Positions 51,233-59,154 of a DNA stretch of 64,000 nt are shown piece after piece (position 1 is the stretch's first letter; each line of letters begins with the position of its first letter). The stretch spans positions 248,001 to 312,000 of the forward strand of contig CBDAQB010000002.1 of the NCBI GenBank assembly GCA_965198825.1, read 5' to 3'. The notes under the pieces were generated by a model that was not told the DNA's origin, made no database searches, and saw nothing but the letters and a program-made list of their open reading frames with translations. Made by a program: the position numbers and the translations under genes. Source of the stretch: BOG-908 sp965198825. Its GTDB lineage: Bacteria; Pseudomonadota; Alphaproteobacteria; Acetobacterales; Acetobacteraceae.

Positions 51233-51275
51233 CTACTGGGCCGGCCATCGAACTTGGTTTGGCTGCGCTCCGGCG
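51233..51275. repeat. Element C, left-end fragment
   Basis: CCTACTGGGCCGGCCATCG followed by TTGGTTTGGCTGCGCTCCGG, matching the left 45 bases of copy 2, about 150 bases downstream of that copy's left end. No matching right end follows. Confidence 0.7.
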
Positions 51276-51277
51276 TT

Positions 51278-51646
51278 TTAGGCTGCTGCTGGTTTTCTTG
51301 GGGTGCTCCAGCGTAGGAGCCAGTGTCTGTGGCGGGTTGGGGGCTCGGGGGGTGCCAGCCAGTCCAGGGCTTGCGGGACAGTGGTGAAGCCGCGGGGCTT
51401 GGCGTTCGGCGGCTGGGCATAGATGGTTCCGAAGCTGCGCCAGAGGATCATGCGGCGGTCCACGCGGCCGCGTGGGGAGAGAACGATCATCTCCTCGAAC
51501 TCGGCGCCTTCGATCACGCGGTCCAAGGTGACGAGCATGACCAGGCCGCGCGCCTCCGCCCAGCTTCGGATATGGGCGAGATCCTCGATCATGAAGGCGA
51601 GACCATAGGGTCTGCGCTGCCTGACCCCGACCGATGCCACCCTCAT
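51278..51646 (-). CDS. Hypothetical protein
   Basis: About 122 residues; I do not recognise the family. It has no transmembrane segment or signal peptide. The central part alternates helix and strand (HIRSWAEARGLVMLVTLD, VIEGAEFEEMIVLSP). The C-terminal part is Pro/Arg-rich (LAPPEPPTRHRHW). I prefer the ATG at 51646, which has GGGAGGG upstream; an ATG two codons earlier is equally open. Codon use is GC-rich, like that of its neighbours, which supports a real gene. It is isolated between repeats and a lipid A operon. Confidence 0.55.
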   Translation of the reverse strand: MRVASVGVRQRRPYGLAFMIEDLAHIRSWAEARGLVMLVTLDRVIEGAEFEEMIVLSPRGRVDRRMILWRSFGTIYAQPPNAKPRGFTTVPQALDWLAPPEPPTRHRHWLLRWSTPRKPAAA

Positions 51647-51739
51647 CCTCATCCCTCCCGGTTCCTCTTGCCCACTCGGCCCGGCTGATCCCGAGCCGGT
51701 CGATCGTCGCTGGAGGGGATTGTGGGGGCGAAAGTTTAA

Positions 51740-51755
51740 GGCGCCGTTAAGCGCC
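51740..51755 (-). terminator. Weak hairpin downstream of the lpxL-like gene
   Basis: Read on the minus strand, GGCGCTTAACGGCGCC forms a short stem followed by TTAAACTTT, 30 bases after the lpxL-like stop. The 5-bp stem makes this a tentative terminator. Confidence 0.3.
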
Positions 51756-51785
51756 GCGCTGATCGTGGCTTTAGGCCATAGCCGG

Positions 51786-52673
51786 TTAATAATTCTGCTT
51801 CGGCCACCGGCGATGCAGCCAGAGCCAGCTTTCCGGCTTGGCGCGTATCCAGCGCTCGACCACGTCGTTCACCGACTGGGTCAATGCCGCGATGTCCCCG
51901 GCGCGGTCATCGGTCTGGGGCACGGCCAACGGCGGCTCGACCACCAGGCGTATGCGTGCCGGGCCGATCCGCTCGCAGCGGGCAGGCACCACCTGGCAGC
52001 GGTAGCGGCGGGCGAAGATGGCGAGCGCAGGCGCCGTCATCGCCGGCCGGCCGAAGAAGCGCGCCTCTATGCCGTCGTTGAGCTTCTGGTCCACCAGCAT
52101 GGCCATGGTGCCGCCCCTTGCGAGGTGAGCCACCGCGCGGCGGGCGCCGGCGGCCCCCTTGGCGAAGTTTGCGATATCCGTTCCGGCGGCGTGGGCGCGT
52201 ACCCTGTTGATCAGGACGTCCACGAGCGGATTGGCGGCCGCCCGGTAGAAGACGGGAACGGCGATGCCGTAGCGCTGTGCCGCACGGGCGAACACTTCCC
52301 AGTTCCCGAAATGCGCCGAGAAGAAGATGGTCGGGCCGCCGTGCGCCAGGACCTTCTCCAGAACGTCCCGCCCCTCGATTTCCCAGCCTGGGCCGGCCGC
52401 ATTCTCCTGAAGGTCCGGAACGTGCGCAAACTCGCCTACCGTCTGGCCGAGGCTGCGCCACGCCCCGCGGACGATGCGGACGCGTTCGGGGGCGCCCAGC
52501 TCCGGCAGGGCCATGCGCAAATTCTGGTCGGCGACACGCGACACCGGAAGCCAAGGCCCCACTGTGGCGGTCAGCGCTCCCACGAGGCGCGACGCCGCGG
52601 CAGGCGGGAGAGCACCCAGAAGGCGCAAGCCGGCCGCGACGGCAAGCCATTCCGCACGTCCCGCGAGGTTCAT
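51786..52673 (-). CDS. Lipid A biosynthesis acyltransferase (LpxL/LpxM-like)
   Basis: Adds a secondary acyl chain to Kdo2-lipid A at the inner membrane; 295 residues. The catalytic HX4E motif is FSAHFGNWEVFA, with supporting motifs MAMLVDQKLNDGI and FFGRPAMTAPALA. The final SWLWLHRRWP is typical of the family. Which acyl chain it adds cannot be told. It is coupled to lpxK by an ATGA overlap and ends the DUF374-waaA-lpxK-lpxL operon. Confidence 0.9.
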   Translation of the reverse strand: MNLAGRAEWLAVAAGLRLLGALPPAAASRLVGALTATVGPWLPVSRVADQNLRMALPELGAPERVRIVRGAWRSLGQTVGEFAHVPDLQENAAGPGWEIEGRDVLEKVLAHGGPTIFFSAHFGNWEVFARAAQRYGIAVPVFYRAAANPLVDVLINRVRAHAAGTDIANFAKGAAGARRAVAHLARGGTMAMLVDQKLNDGIEARFFGRPAMTAPALAIFARRYRCQVVPARCERIGPARIRLVVEPPLAVPQTDDRAGDIAALTQSVNDVVERWIRAKPESWLWLHRRWPKQNY

Positions 52674-53641
52674 GCCACGGCCGACGCGAGCAGCGCGTCG
52701 AAGGCAGCCGCATCCTGCCAGGCCAGGGAGACGCTAGCCTGAAGTATGCAAGCCTGGTGCGAGGCACCCAGCCGCACATGGTCCTTGGCGGTGGTGACGG
52801 GCACCGCATGCATCGCCTTCGCGCGCTCGATGAGGCCGGCTGCTTCGGCTTCGCTGTAGGGATGGTGGTCGGGGAAGGGCTGCGTTTCGATGAGCAGCGC
52901 GCCCGCTTCCGACAGCATGGCGAAGAACTTCTTCGGATGCCCGATCCCCGCGAAGGCGAAGACGCGCCGGCCGCGCAACGCCTCGACGTCGGCGCCCGGC
53001 GCCAGACGCGCGCGCAGCACGGGCAGGCGGGAGGGGAGAAGGGCCGCAGCGCCTGTCCTGTCGTCGCCTATGAGCACCGCGGCGCCCGCACGGCCGGCGC
53101 AGGCGGCAACCGGCTCGCGCAGCGGTCCGGCGGGCAGCAGCAGGCCGTTCCCGAAACCCGTGCCGCCATCGATGACCAGCAGCGAAAGGGTCTTGGCGAG
53201 CGTCGGGTTCTGCATGCCGTCGTCCATCACCAGCACCTGCGCGCCGGCTTCAAGGGCGGCACGCGCGCCGGCGGCACGGTCGGCCGCGACCCAGGCCGGC
53301 GCGGCGGATGCCAGAAGCAGCGCCTCGTCACCCACCTCGCCTGCCTGGTGCCGGGCAGGATCGACCCTTACGACACCACGCGCCGATCCGCCCCAGCCAC
53401 GCGTCAGGAAATGCACGTCCAGGCCGCGCGCCTGCAGGCGTGCGGCGATGTCGAGCGCCAGGATCGTCTTGCCTGCGCCGCCGACCGTCGCATTGCCGCA
53501 GCAGATGACAGGGATGCCGGAGACGAAACCGGCGCGGGAAACCCGCCGGGCCGTGGCCAGCCGGGTTACGCCAGACAGTGGCGAGAGCAGCACGGCGCGC
53601 ATCCCGCCCTGCCTGTGCGCCCAGAACCTGGGCTGCATCAT
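52670..53641 (-). CDS. lpxK: Tetraacyldisaccharide 4'-kinase
   Basis: Phosphorylates the 4' position of the lipid A disaccharide; 323 residues. The P-loop is in VICCGNATVGGAGKT. LpxK motifs further on are FLTRGWGGSARG, VGDEALLLA, VLVMDDGMQNPTL and the AFAGIGHPKKFF segment. Two adjacent ATGs (53641 and 53638) overlap the waaA stop; I take the first. Its end overlaps the acyltransferase start. Confidence 0.93.
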   Translation of the reverse strand: MMQPRFWAHRQGGMRAVLLSPLSGVTRLATARRVSRAGFVSGIPVICCGNATVGGAGKTILALDIAARLQARGLDVHFLTRGWGGSARGVVRVDPARHQAGEVGDEALLLASAAPAWVAADRAAGARAALEAGAQVLVMDDGMQNPTLAKTLSLLVIDGGTGFGNGLLLPAGPLREPVAACAGRAGAAVLIGDDRTGAAALLPSRLPVLRARLAPGADVEALRGRRVFAFAGIGHPKKFFAMLSEAGALLIETQPFPDHHPYSEAEAAGLIERAKAMHAVPVTTAKDHVRLGASHQACILQASVSLAWQDAAAFDALLASAVA

Positions 53642-54894
53642 GGCAACAGTGCCGCGATCATGCCGGCGACGGGGCCCGGCTTGGCAGCGGCCAGCGTCAC
53701 CGCAGCCTGAGCGGCAGCGCCTTGGGCACCCCGCCGGTCCGCGTGCTCCAGCATGGTGGCGACCCATGCCGCGAGGGCCGTCCTGTCCGAAACCACCACC
53801 AGCCCACCGGCCGAGGACAATATCTGCACCGCCTCCTCGAAATTCGCCGTAGCCGGGCCGACTGCGATGGCGCAGCCGAGGCGGGCCGGCTCCCAGGGGT
53901 TCTGGCCGCCTCCCCCGCCGAAGCTCTTCCCGACAAAGACGGTCTGAGCCAGCCGATAAACCAGACCTGTCTCCCCCAGGGTGTCGCACACCCAAAATCC
54001 CCCTGCACCAGGATCGGCGGCAGCCGACCGCCTCGGCGCATTCCCCAGGAGAGAGGCGACTGCCTCGCCGCGCTGAGGATGCCGCGGCACGACGATGGTG
54101 AGCAGCGCCGGGAAACGCTCGATCAGCATGGCGTGCACCTCCGCCACCAGCGCCTCTTCGCCAGGATGCGTGCTTACGGCTGCCCAAACCGGCCGGTTTT
54201 CGATCAGCGCCTTCAGCCGCGCGAGTTCGGCCGGTTCGAACGGCAGGGGATCGGCGGCCAGCTTGAGGTCGCCCGCGGCAGTGACCGTTCGCCCGCCGAG
54301 AGAACGGAGGCGACCTGCATCGGCTTCGCTCTGCGCGGCGATCCAGGTGAAGCTGCCCAGCATTCCGCGCACCAGGCCATCGGCCAGGCGCCACCTGCGG
54401 GCGCTGCGCGCCGACAGCCGCGCATTCACCAGGCCGGCCGGTATCCTTCGCGCACGGCAGCCGGCGAGAAGGTTCGGCCACAGCTCGCTCTCCACAAACA
54501 CCGCAGCGTCGGGGCGCCAGTGGTCGAGGAACGATCTCGCCCAGGCCGGCACATCGAGCGGCACGAAACGGTGCAGGACGCGGTCCCGCAGAGCCGGATC
54601 GAGGCGGCTGGCCAGCAGGCGGGCGCTGGTCACCGTCCCCGTGGTGAACAGGACTATCAGGTCCTGCGGCAGAAGCGGCAGGAGCGGCAGCACGGACAAG
54701 GTCTCGCCCACGCTCGCCGCATGCAGCCAGAGCAGACGGCCCACGGGGCGCGCGAGCGCCTCCTGGCCGAAGCGTTCGGGAAGCCGCTCGGCGATCTCCT
54801 TGCCGCGCAACACCCGGCGCCTGAGCATGAGTCGCAAGGCCGGCGCCGCCGCCCACGCGCCGGCGGCCCAGAGGTGGCCCTCGATGCTAGACAC
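53638..54894 (-). CDS. waaA: 3-deoxy-D-manno-octulosonic acid transferase (WaaA/KdtA)
   Basis: Transfers Kdo to lipid IVA; 418 residues, GT30 family. An N-terminal membrane anchor region is followed by WLHAASVGETLSVLPLL (with the catalytic Glu). VFVESELWPNLLAG, the linker STHPGEEALV and the nucleotide-binding KSFGGGGGQNPWEPARLG are also present. The GTG at 54894 overlaps the DUF374 stop (GTGTCTAG). A longer frame exists but would extend far into the upstream gene. Confidence 0.93.
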   Translation of the reverse strand: MSSIEGHLWAAGAWAAAPALRLMLRRRVLRGKEIAERLPERFGQEALARPVGRLLWLHAASVGETLSVLPLLPLLPQDLIVLFTTGTVTSARLLASRLDPALRDRVLHRFVPLDVPAWARSFLDHWRPDAAVFVESELWPNLLAGCRARRIPAGLVNARLSARSARRWRLADGLVRGMLGSFTWIAAQSEADAGRLRSLGGRTVTAAGDLKLAADPLPFEPAELARLKALIENRPVWAAVSTHPGEEALVAEVHAMLIERFPALLTIVVPRHPQRGEAVASLLGNAPRRSAAADPGAGGFWVCDTLGETGLVYRLAQTVFVGKSFGGGGGQNPWEPARLGCAIAVGPATANFEEAVQILSSAGGLVVVSDRTALAAWVATMLEHADRRGAQGAAAQAAVTLAAAKPGPVAGMIAALLP

Positions 54895-55576
54895 CAGCCA
54901 AGCCACACAGGGCGTCCGCACGCGCAGCCGCGACGTCCAAGGCCTTGGCAATCATCGGCAGCGCCGCTTCCGCGCCATCGCGGCCGACATAGATCGCCGG
55001 CAGGCACACCAGAACGCCGCGCCCGAAAGGAACCGGCAACACCATCCTGTCCCAGCTCTTCAGCGTCAGCCGAGGCCGGCACTGCGCCGCCGACGGCAGC
55101 ACCGGCGCCCCCGTTACGGCCGCCAGATGAGCAACCCCGGGTGCGGCCACACGCGCCGGCCCACGCGGCCCGTCAGGCGTCATCACCACCGCTCCCCCGC
55201 GTGCGAGCACGGCCTGCAACTGCCGCAGGCCCGCCGCCCCGCCCTTGCCCTGCTGCTTGCCCGGCTTTGCCGAAGACCCGTGCACCACGGACACGCGGAA
55301 CCGCCCCAGGATGTCGCCGATGAACCGCCCGTCCCGATGCCGGCTCACCAGCACCGATCCCGCGCGATGCGGGTTGACCCGCCGCACGCGCATCCACAGC
55401 GCAGGCATCAATGGCAGACGCTGATGCCAGAATGCCGCCACCACCGGCACGTCGCGGGCAAACGGCTCCAGATGCGCGGCGCCCTCGACCGTCCAGCGCA
55501 TGCTGCGCAACGCGAAATCGAGGTAGAGGCCGAGCAGAGCCGCGGCTAGGCGCTGGGTTGCCCGGCTTTTCAACAT
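54887..55576 (-). CDS. DUF374 lysophospholipid acyltransferase-like protein
   Basis: About 229 residues. DUF374 proteins resemble PlsC-type acyltransferases: AAFWHQRLPLMP supplies the HX4D-like site and VVMTPDGPRGPARVA the second signature. They are commonly encoded just before waaA in Alphaproteobacteria, so a role in lipid A or outer-membrane lipid assembly is likely. I prefer the ATG at 55576; the TTG at 55615 would start in the repeat. Confidence 0.85.
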   Translation of the reverse strand: MLKSRATQRLAAALLGLYLDFALRSMRWTVEGAAHLEPFARDVPVVAAFWHQRLPLMPALWMRVRRVNPHRAGSVLVSRHRDGRFIGDILGRFRVSVVHGSSAKPGKQQGKGGAAGLRQLQAVLARGGAVVMTPDGPRGPARVAAPGVAHLAAVTGAPVLPSAAQCRPRLTLKSWDRMVLPVPFGRGVLVCLPAIYVGRDGAEAALPMIAKALDVAAARADALCGLAGV

Positions 55577-55603
55577 GCCGGATCGGTACACAAGCTGGTC
55601 GAG

Positions 55604-55740
55604 GAAGGGAAGCAAGGCCTTCTTTTTTGAAAAAAAGAAGCAAAAAACTTTTCGACGTCTGGGCCCAGACTCGCCTCAAACGCGGTACCAGACTCGCAAA
55701 AGTTTTTTGCTTCTTTTTTTCAAAAAAGAAGTCCTTGCTT
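55604..55740. repeat. AT-rich composite palindrome, element A copy 14
   Basis: Full copy with two arms of the same (gaagc/gcttc) type and an unrelated core, itself palindromic (GTCTGGGCCCAGAC followed by GGTACCAGACTCGC). It separates thiG from the upstream end of the DUF374-waaA operon. Confidence 0.88.
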
Positions 55741-55745
55741 TATGC

Positions 55746-56570
55746 CTACCTGATCAACCCGCCCAACGGCGAAGAAGCCTCAGCCCCCATCTTCCGCGGC
55801 ATGCGTCCCGCGAGATGCGCGAGGCGCCCGGCGCGCACGGCGGCCGCCATGGCGCCTGCCATCAGCACGGGGTCGGTGGCATGGGCGATGGCGGAGTTGA
55901 GCAGCACGGCATCGCAGCCGAGCTCCATGGCGATGCAGGCGTCCGACGCGGTGCCGACGCCGGCGTCCACGAGGACCGGCACGTTGGCCTGGGCCTTGAG
56001 GATGGAGATCATGGCGGGGTTCTGCAGGCCCAGGCCGGAGCCGATCGGGGCACCGAGCGGCATGATGGCGACGCAGCCCATGTCTTCGAGGCGTTTGGCG
56101 GCGACCGGGTCGTCGGCGCAGTAAACCATCACTTCGAAGCCGTCTGCGATGAGCGCTTCGGCCGCTTCGAAGGTCGCGCGCATGTCCGGGTAGAGATAAG
56201 GCGGCGGACCGAGCACCTCGAGCTTGACGAGGTTCCAGCCGCCGGCTTCGCGGGCGAGGCGCAGGGTGCGTACGGCTTCGTTGGCGGTGAAGCAGCCTGC
56301 GGTGTTCGGCAGGTAGGTGTAGCGGGCAGGGTCCACGTAGTCCTGCAGCATGGGGGCTGCGGGATCGGAGAGGTTCACGCGGCGGACGGCGACGGTGACG
56401 ATTTCGGCGCCGGAGGCTTCGATGGCCGCGGCGGTCTGCTCGAGGTCGCGGTATTTGCCTGTGCCGACGATCAGGCGGGAGGTGAAGCGGCGGCCGGCGA
56501 CCTCCCAATGATCGGACGCGGACTGGCTGGGAGCGGGGGCGAGTAGGGCGCCTGTCTCGACGATGTCCAT
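55746..56570 (-). CDS. thiG: Thiazole synthase
   Basis: Makes the thiazole phosphate of thiamine from deoxyxylulose phosphate, dehydroglycine and ThiS thiocarboxylate; 274 residues, TIM barrel. The Schiff-base lysine is in RLIVGTGKYRD, and the other motifs are LKLEV-type VKLEVLG, MPLGAPIGSGLG and LVDAGVGTASDA. It is four bases downstream of thiS and under the TPP riboswitch. Confidence 0.95.
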   Translation of the reverse strand: MDIVETGALLAPAPSQSASDHWEVAGRRFTSRLIVGTGKYRDLEQTAAAIEASGAEIVTVAVRRVNLSDPAAPMLQDYVDPARYTYLPNTAGCFTANEAVRTLRLAREAGGWNLVKLEVLGPPPYLYPDMRATFEAAEALIADGFEVMVYCADDPVAAKRLEDMGCVAIMPLGAPIGSGLGLQNPAMISILKAQANVPVLVDAGVGTASDACIAMELGCDAVLLNSAIAHATDPVLMAGAMAAAVRAGRLAHLAGRMPRKMGAEASSPLGGLIR

Positions 56571-56573
56571 GGG

Positions 56574-56777
56574 TCAGCCGCCTCCTATGAAATGCACGAT
56601 TTCCAGCCGGTCGCCTGCGGCGAGGAAGGTTTGGGCATATTCCGAGCGGGGGACGATGGCCTCGTTGCGCTCGACGGCGACCTTGCGGGTGTCGAGGGCC
56701 AGGTCGGCGATGAGGCTGGCGAGCGACCCTGGAGGTGCGATGCCGCGTGGTTCGCCGTTCACCAATACGTCTATCAC
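56574..56777 (-). CDS. thiS: Thiamine biosynthesis sulfur carrier ThiS
   Basis: Ubiquitin-like sulfur carrier of 67 residues with the Gly-Gly tail (VHFIGGG, one glycine more than usual). The N-terminus IDVLVNGEPRGI and the central VAVERNEAIVPRSEY are characteristic. A GTG start at 56777 lies just below the riboswitch; the frame upstream runs through the riboswitch and is not coding. Confidence 0.9.
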   Translation of the reverse strand: MIDVLVNGEPRGIAPPGSLASLIADLALDTRKVAVERNEAIVPRSEYAQTFLAAGDRLEIVHFIGGG

Positions 56778-56790
56778 GTCAGCCAAACTG

Positions 56791-56880
56791 TCCGTCCCTC
56801 CGCCGGCATGACCCGGATCAGGTGCGATGGGTCTTCGCGACAATCGCGAACTCTCAGCCCTTTTGGGGCTCCCCTCGGAT
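56791..56880 (-). promoter_or_regulatory. TPP riboswitch (THI element)
   Basis: On the minus strand the aptamer consensus is nearly complete: GAGGGGAGCCC, GGGCTGAGA, a variable stem GCGATTGTCGC, GACCCATCGCACCTGATC, then CGGGTCATGCCGGCGGAGGGA. The position, 14 bases before the thiS start, suggests it controls translation or early termination of thiS-thiG in response to thiamine pyrophosphate. Confidence 0.95.
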
Positions 56881-56960
56881 ATTTCTGTAGGTCGGACTCG
56901 CCTGGGCTGGTGTCAATCGGCTGCCTCCGGCTGGCTGTCGTATTTGAGGAGGGGTGGTTA

Positions 56961-57119
56961 AGGTCCACCACAAAGATGGGAAGAACACGAAGGTACACTA
57001 AGACACTCGGCCCCTTGCGGGACGCCGGACTGATATTTTCGTGCCTCGGGCGCCCTCGTCGACAATTGCCTCGGCCTCTTCGCGGTCCTTGGCGTTCTTC
57101 CGATCTTCGTGGTGGACCT
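56961..57119. repeat. CCACGAAG-type inverted repeat, element D copy
   Basis: AGGTCCACCAC at the left end and GTGGTGGACCT at the right end are perfect inverted repeats. Inside are AAGAACACGAAGG and CGTTCTTCCGATCTTCG. It occupies the gap between the riboswitch and the tRNA promoter; no gene is seen. Confidence 0.75.
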
Positions 57120-57163
57120 AGGCGTCCAGAAAGGGTGTGGGGCGATCGCGGAAAGGAGGATCG

Positions 57164-57192
57164 TTGACGCCTTGGCACCTGCGGTCTATCAG
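57164..57192 (+). promoter_or_regulatory. Probable sigma-70 type promoter of tRNA-Leu
   Basis: TTGACG at 57164-57169, a 17-bp spacer, then TATCAG at 57187-57192, ending 23 bases before the tRNA. The -35 is near-perfect; the -10 matches TATAAT in four of six bases. Confidence 0.5.
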
Positions 57193-57215
57193 CCGCGCTC
57201 CGATCGTTGGCACCG

Positions 57216-57302
57216 GCCCCGGTGGCGGAATTGGTAGACGCGCAGGTTTCAGGTATCTGTGACCGCAAGGTTGTGGAAGTTCGAGTCTTCTCCGGGGCAC
57301 CA
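57216..57302 (+). tRNA. tRNA-Leu (anticodon CAG)
   Basis: 87 nt. The acceptor stem is GCCCCGG / CCGGGGC, with discriminator A and an encoded CCA. The D-arm is GCGGAATTGGTAGACGCGC and the anticodon loop TTCAGGT (anticodon CAG, reading CUG). There is a long variable arm (TGACCGCAAGGTTG), as expected for tRNA-Leu, and the T-loop is TTCGAGT. Confidence 0.95.
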
Positions 57303-57325
57303 ACGACGGGATTTGCGGGCGCATC

Positions 57326-57982
57326 ATGGCTGTTCAGTTCAATGCGTCCGGCTCACTCCATCTCCATCAAGGCGACCTGCCTGACGGGCTGAGCCTGGGC
57401 CCTGCCGTCGCCGTCGATACCGAGACGATGGGGCTGAACCCGCATCGCGACCGGCTCTGCCTGGTGCAGCTCTCCTCAGGCGATGGCACCGCGCATTTGG
57501 TGCAGATCGTGCCGCATTCACTCGGCGGCCGCGGCTTCGATGCGCCGAACCTTGCGGCCATGATGGCCGACCCTGCCGTGACCAAGCTGATGCATTTCGC
57601 GCGCTTCGACGTCGCCGTTTTGCAGCATAGTTTCGGCATCACCGTCGGGCCGACGAAATGCACCAAGATCGCCGCCAAGCTGGTGCGGACCTTCACCGAC
57701 AGGCACGGCCTGCGCGACCTGTGCCGCGAACTGCTCGGCGTGGAGATCTCCAAGCAGCAGCAAACCTCCGACTGGGGCCAGACCGAACTGACGCCTGAGC
57801 AGCTCGCCTATGCGGCCTCCGACGTGCTCCACTTGCATGCGCTCTGGGCGAAGCTGGAGGCGCTGCTGGTGCGCGAAGGGCGGCTCGAACTCGCCCAGGC
57901 GTGTTTCGACTTCCTGCCGACCCGCTGCCGGCTGGACATGCTGGGCTACGAAGAGCCGGACATCTTCTCGCACTCCGCATAA
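57326..57982 (+). CDS. rnd: Ribonuclease D (short, DEDDy 3'-5' exonuclease)
   Basis: A 3'-5' exonuclease of 218 residues consisting of the DEDDy catalytic domain only, without HRDC domains. Motifs are VAVDTETMGLNP (Exo I), LMHFARFDVAVL (Exo II) and QLAYAASDVLHLHAL (Exo III with Tyr). Short versions are common in Alphaproteobacteria beside kdsD. It probably trims tRNA or other stable RNA. It starts 24 bases after the tRNA-Leu gene. Confidence 0.9.
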   Translation: MAVQFNASGSLHLHQGDLPDGLSLGPAVAVDTETMGLNPHRDRLCLVQLSSGDGTAHLVQIVPHSLGGRGFDAPNLAAMMADPAVTKLMHFARFDVAVLQHSFGITVGPTKCTKIAAKLVRTFTDRHGLRDLCRELLGVEISKQQQTSDWGQTELTPEQLAYAASDVLHLHALWAKLEALLVREGRLELAQACFDFLPTRCRLDMLGYEEPDIFSHSA

Positions 57983-58110
57983 GCCCATGCCCGTCCCCAT
58001 GTGGACGAGATGAGATGCGTCATGTGGCGATGCGGTGCGATGCGACCCGATACGATCCGACACACGGGCGTGATTGACCCTCAGGCACCCGCTGCCCATA
58101 CAGTGGGCGA

Positions 58111-59154
58111 ATGACTGTGAGGATCGCGTCGCTGGATACGCACCCTGGCATCGGCCAAGCCGTGCTTGAGACCGGCCTCGACGCCGGGCCGCACGATGAC
58201 GCCGCGGTAGGGCGCGAGGTTCTGGAAGCCGAGCGCCGCGGCCTCGCGGCGCTCTCCGACAGCCTGGACGGGCATTTCTCGCGAGCCGTCTCGGTTCTGG
58301 CCGACATCGCCGGCCGCGTCGTGGTCACCGGCATGGGCAAGTCCGGCCATGTCGGGCGCAAGATCGCCGCCACGCTGGCCTCCACCGGAACGCCAGCCCT
58401 GTTCGTCCATCCCGCGGAAGCCAGCCACGGCGATCTCGGCATGATGCTGGTGCAGGACGCGGTGCTCGCCCTCTCCAACTCGGGCGAGACCGCCGAACTG
58501 GCCGATGTCGTGGCGCACGCGCGCCGCTTCGGCCTGCCGCTGATCGCCATCACAGGCAACGAAGGCTCCGCCCTCGCCCTTGCCGCCGACGTGCTGCTGC
58601 TTCTCCCGCCAGCACCCGAAGCCTGCCCGATGGGCCTCGCACCCACCACCAGCACCACCATGCAGCTCGCCCTGGGCGATGCGCTCGCCGTGGCCCTGCT
58701 GCGCCGGCGCGACTTCTCCGCCAGCGACTTCCACGTATTCCATCCCGGCGGGCGCCTCGGGGCGCGGCTGCGCCACGTCCGTGATGTGATGCATGGTCCG
58801 GGCGTGCTGCCGCTCGTGCCGCCATCCATGGCCATGCGCGACGCCCTCCTCGTAATGACGGAGCGCGGTTTCGGCTGTCTCGGCGCTGTCGAGTCGGGCC
58901 GGCTGGTCGGCATCGTCACAGACGGCGACCTGCGCCGCACCATGGGCCGCGGCGGCGACCTGCTGTCGAAGACAGTGGGCGAGGTGATGACCGCGGCGCC
59001 GCTCTCCATCGGGCCCGACGCGCTCGCCGCCGAAGCGCTCCGCCTGATGAACGTACGCGGCCGCCCCGTGACCAGCCTGTTCGTCGTGGACGCGGCCGGC
59101 ACGCCCGTCGGGCTGCTGCACGTCCACGACCTGCTGCGCGCCGGGATCGCGTGA
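58111..59154 (+). CDS. kdsD: Arabinose-5-phosphate isomerase (KdsD/KpsF)
   Basis: Converts ribulose 5-phosphate to arabinose 5-phosphate, the first step of Kdo synthesis; 347 residues. It has an N-terminal SIS domain (VVVTGMGKSGHVGRKIAATLAST, ALSNSGET) and two C-terminal CBS domains (SMAMRDALLVM to the end, with GIVTDGDLRR). The ribulose 5-phosphate substrate ties it to rpe in the same window. It starts an envelope operon and overlaps lptC by GTGA. Confidence 0.94.
   Translation: MTVRIASLDTHPGIGQAVLETGLDAGPHDDAAVGREVLEAERRGLAALSDSLDGHFSRAVSVLADIAGRVVVTGMGKSGHVGRKIAATLASTGTPALFVHPAEASHGDLGMMLVQDAVLALSNSGETAELADVVAHARRFGLPLIAITGNEGSALALAADVLLLLPPAPEACPMGLAPTTSTTMQLALGDALAVALLRRRDFSASDFHVFHPGGRLGARLRHVRDVMHGPGVLPLVPPSMAMRDALLVMTERGFGCLGAVESGRLVGIVTDGDLRRTMGRGGDLLSKTVGEVMTAAPLSIGPDALAAEALRLMNVRGRPVTSLFVVDAAGTPVGLLHVHDLLRAGIA

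Noticed and set aside
57995..58070. Short GATGCG/CGATAC-like direct repeats before kdsD
   Set aside because: Units are irregular, short and not evenly spaced; they do not amount to a CRISPR or an iteron array.
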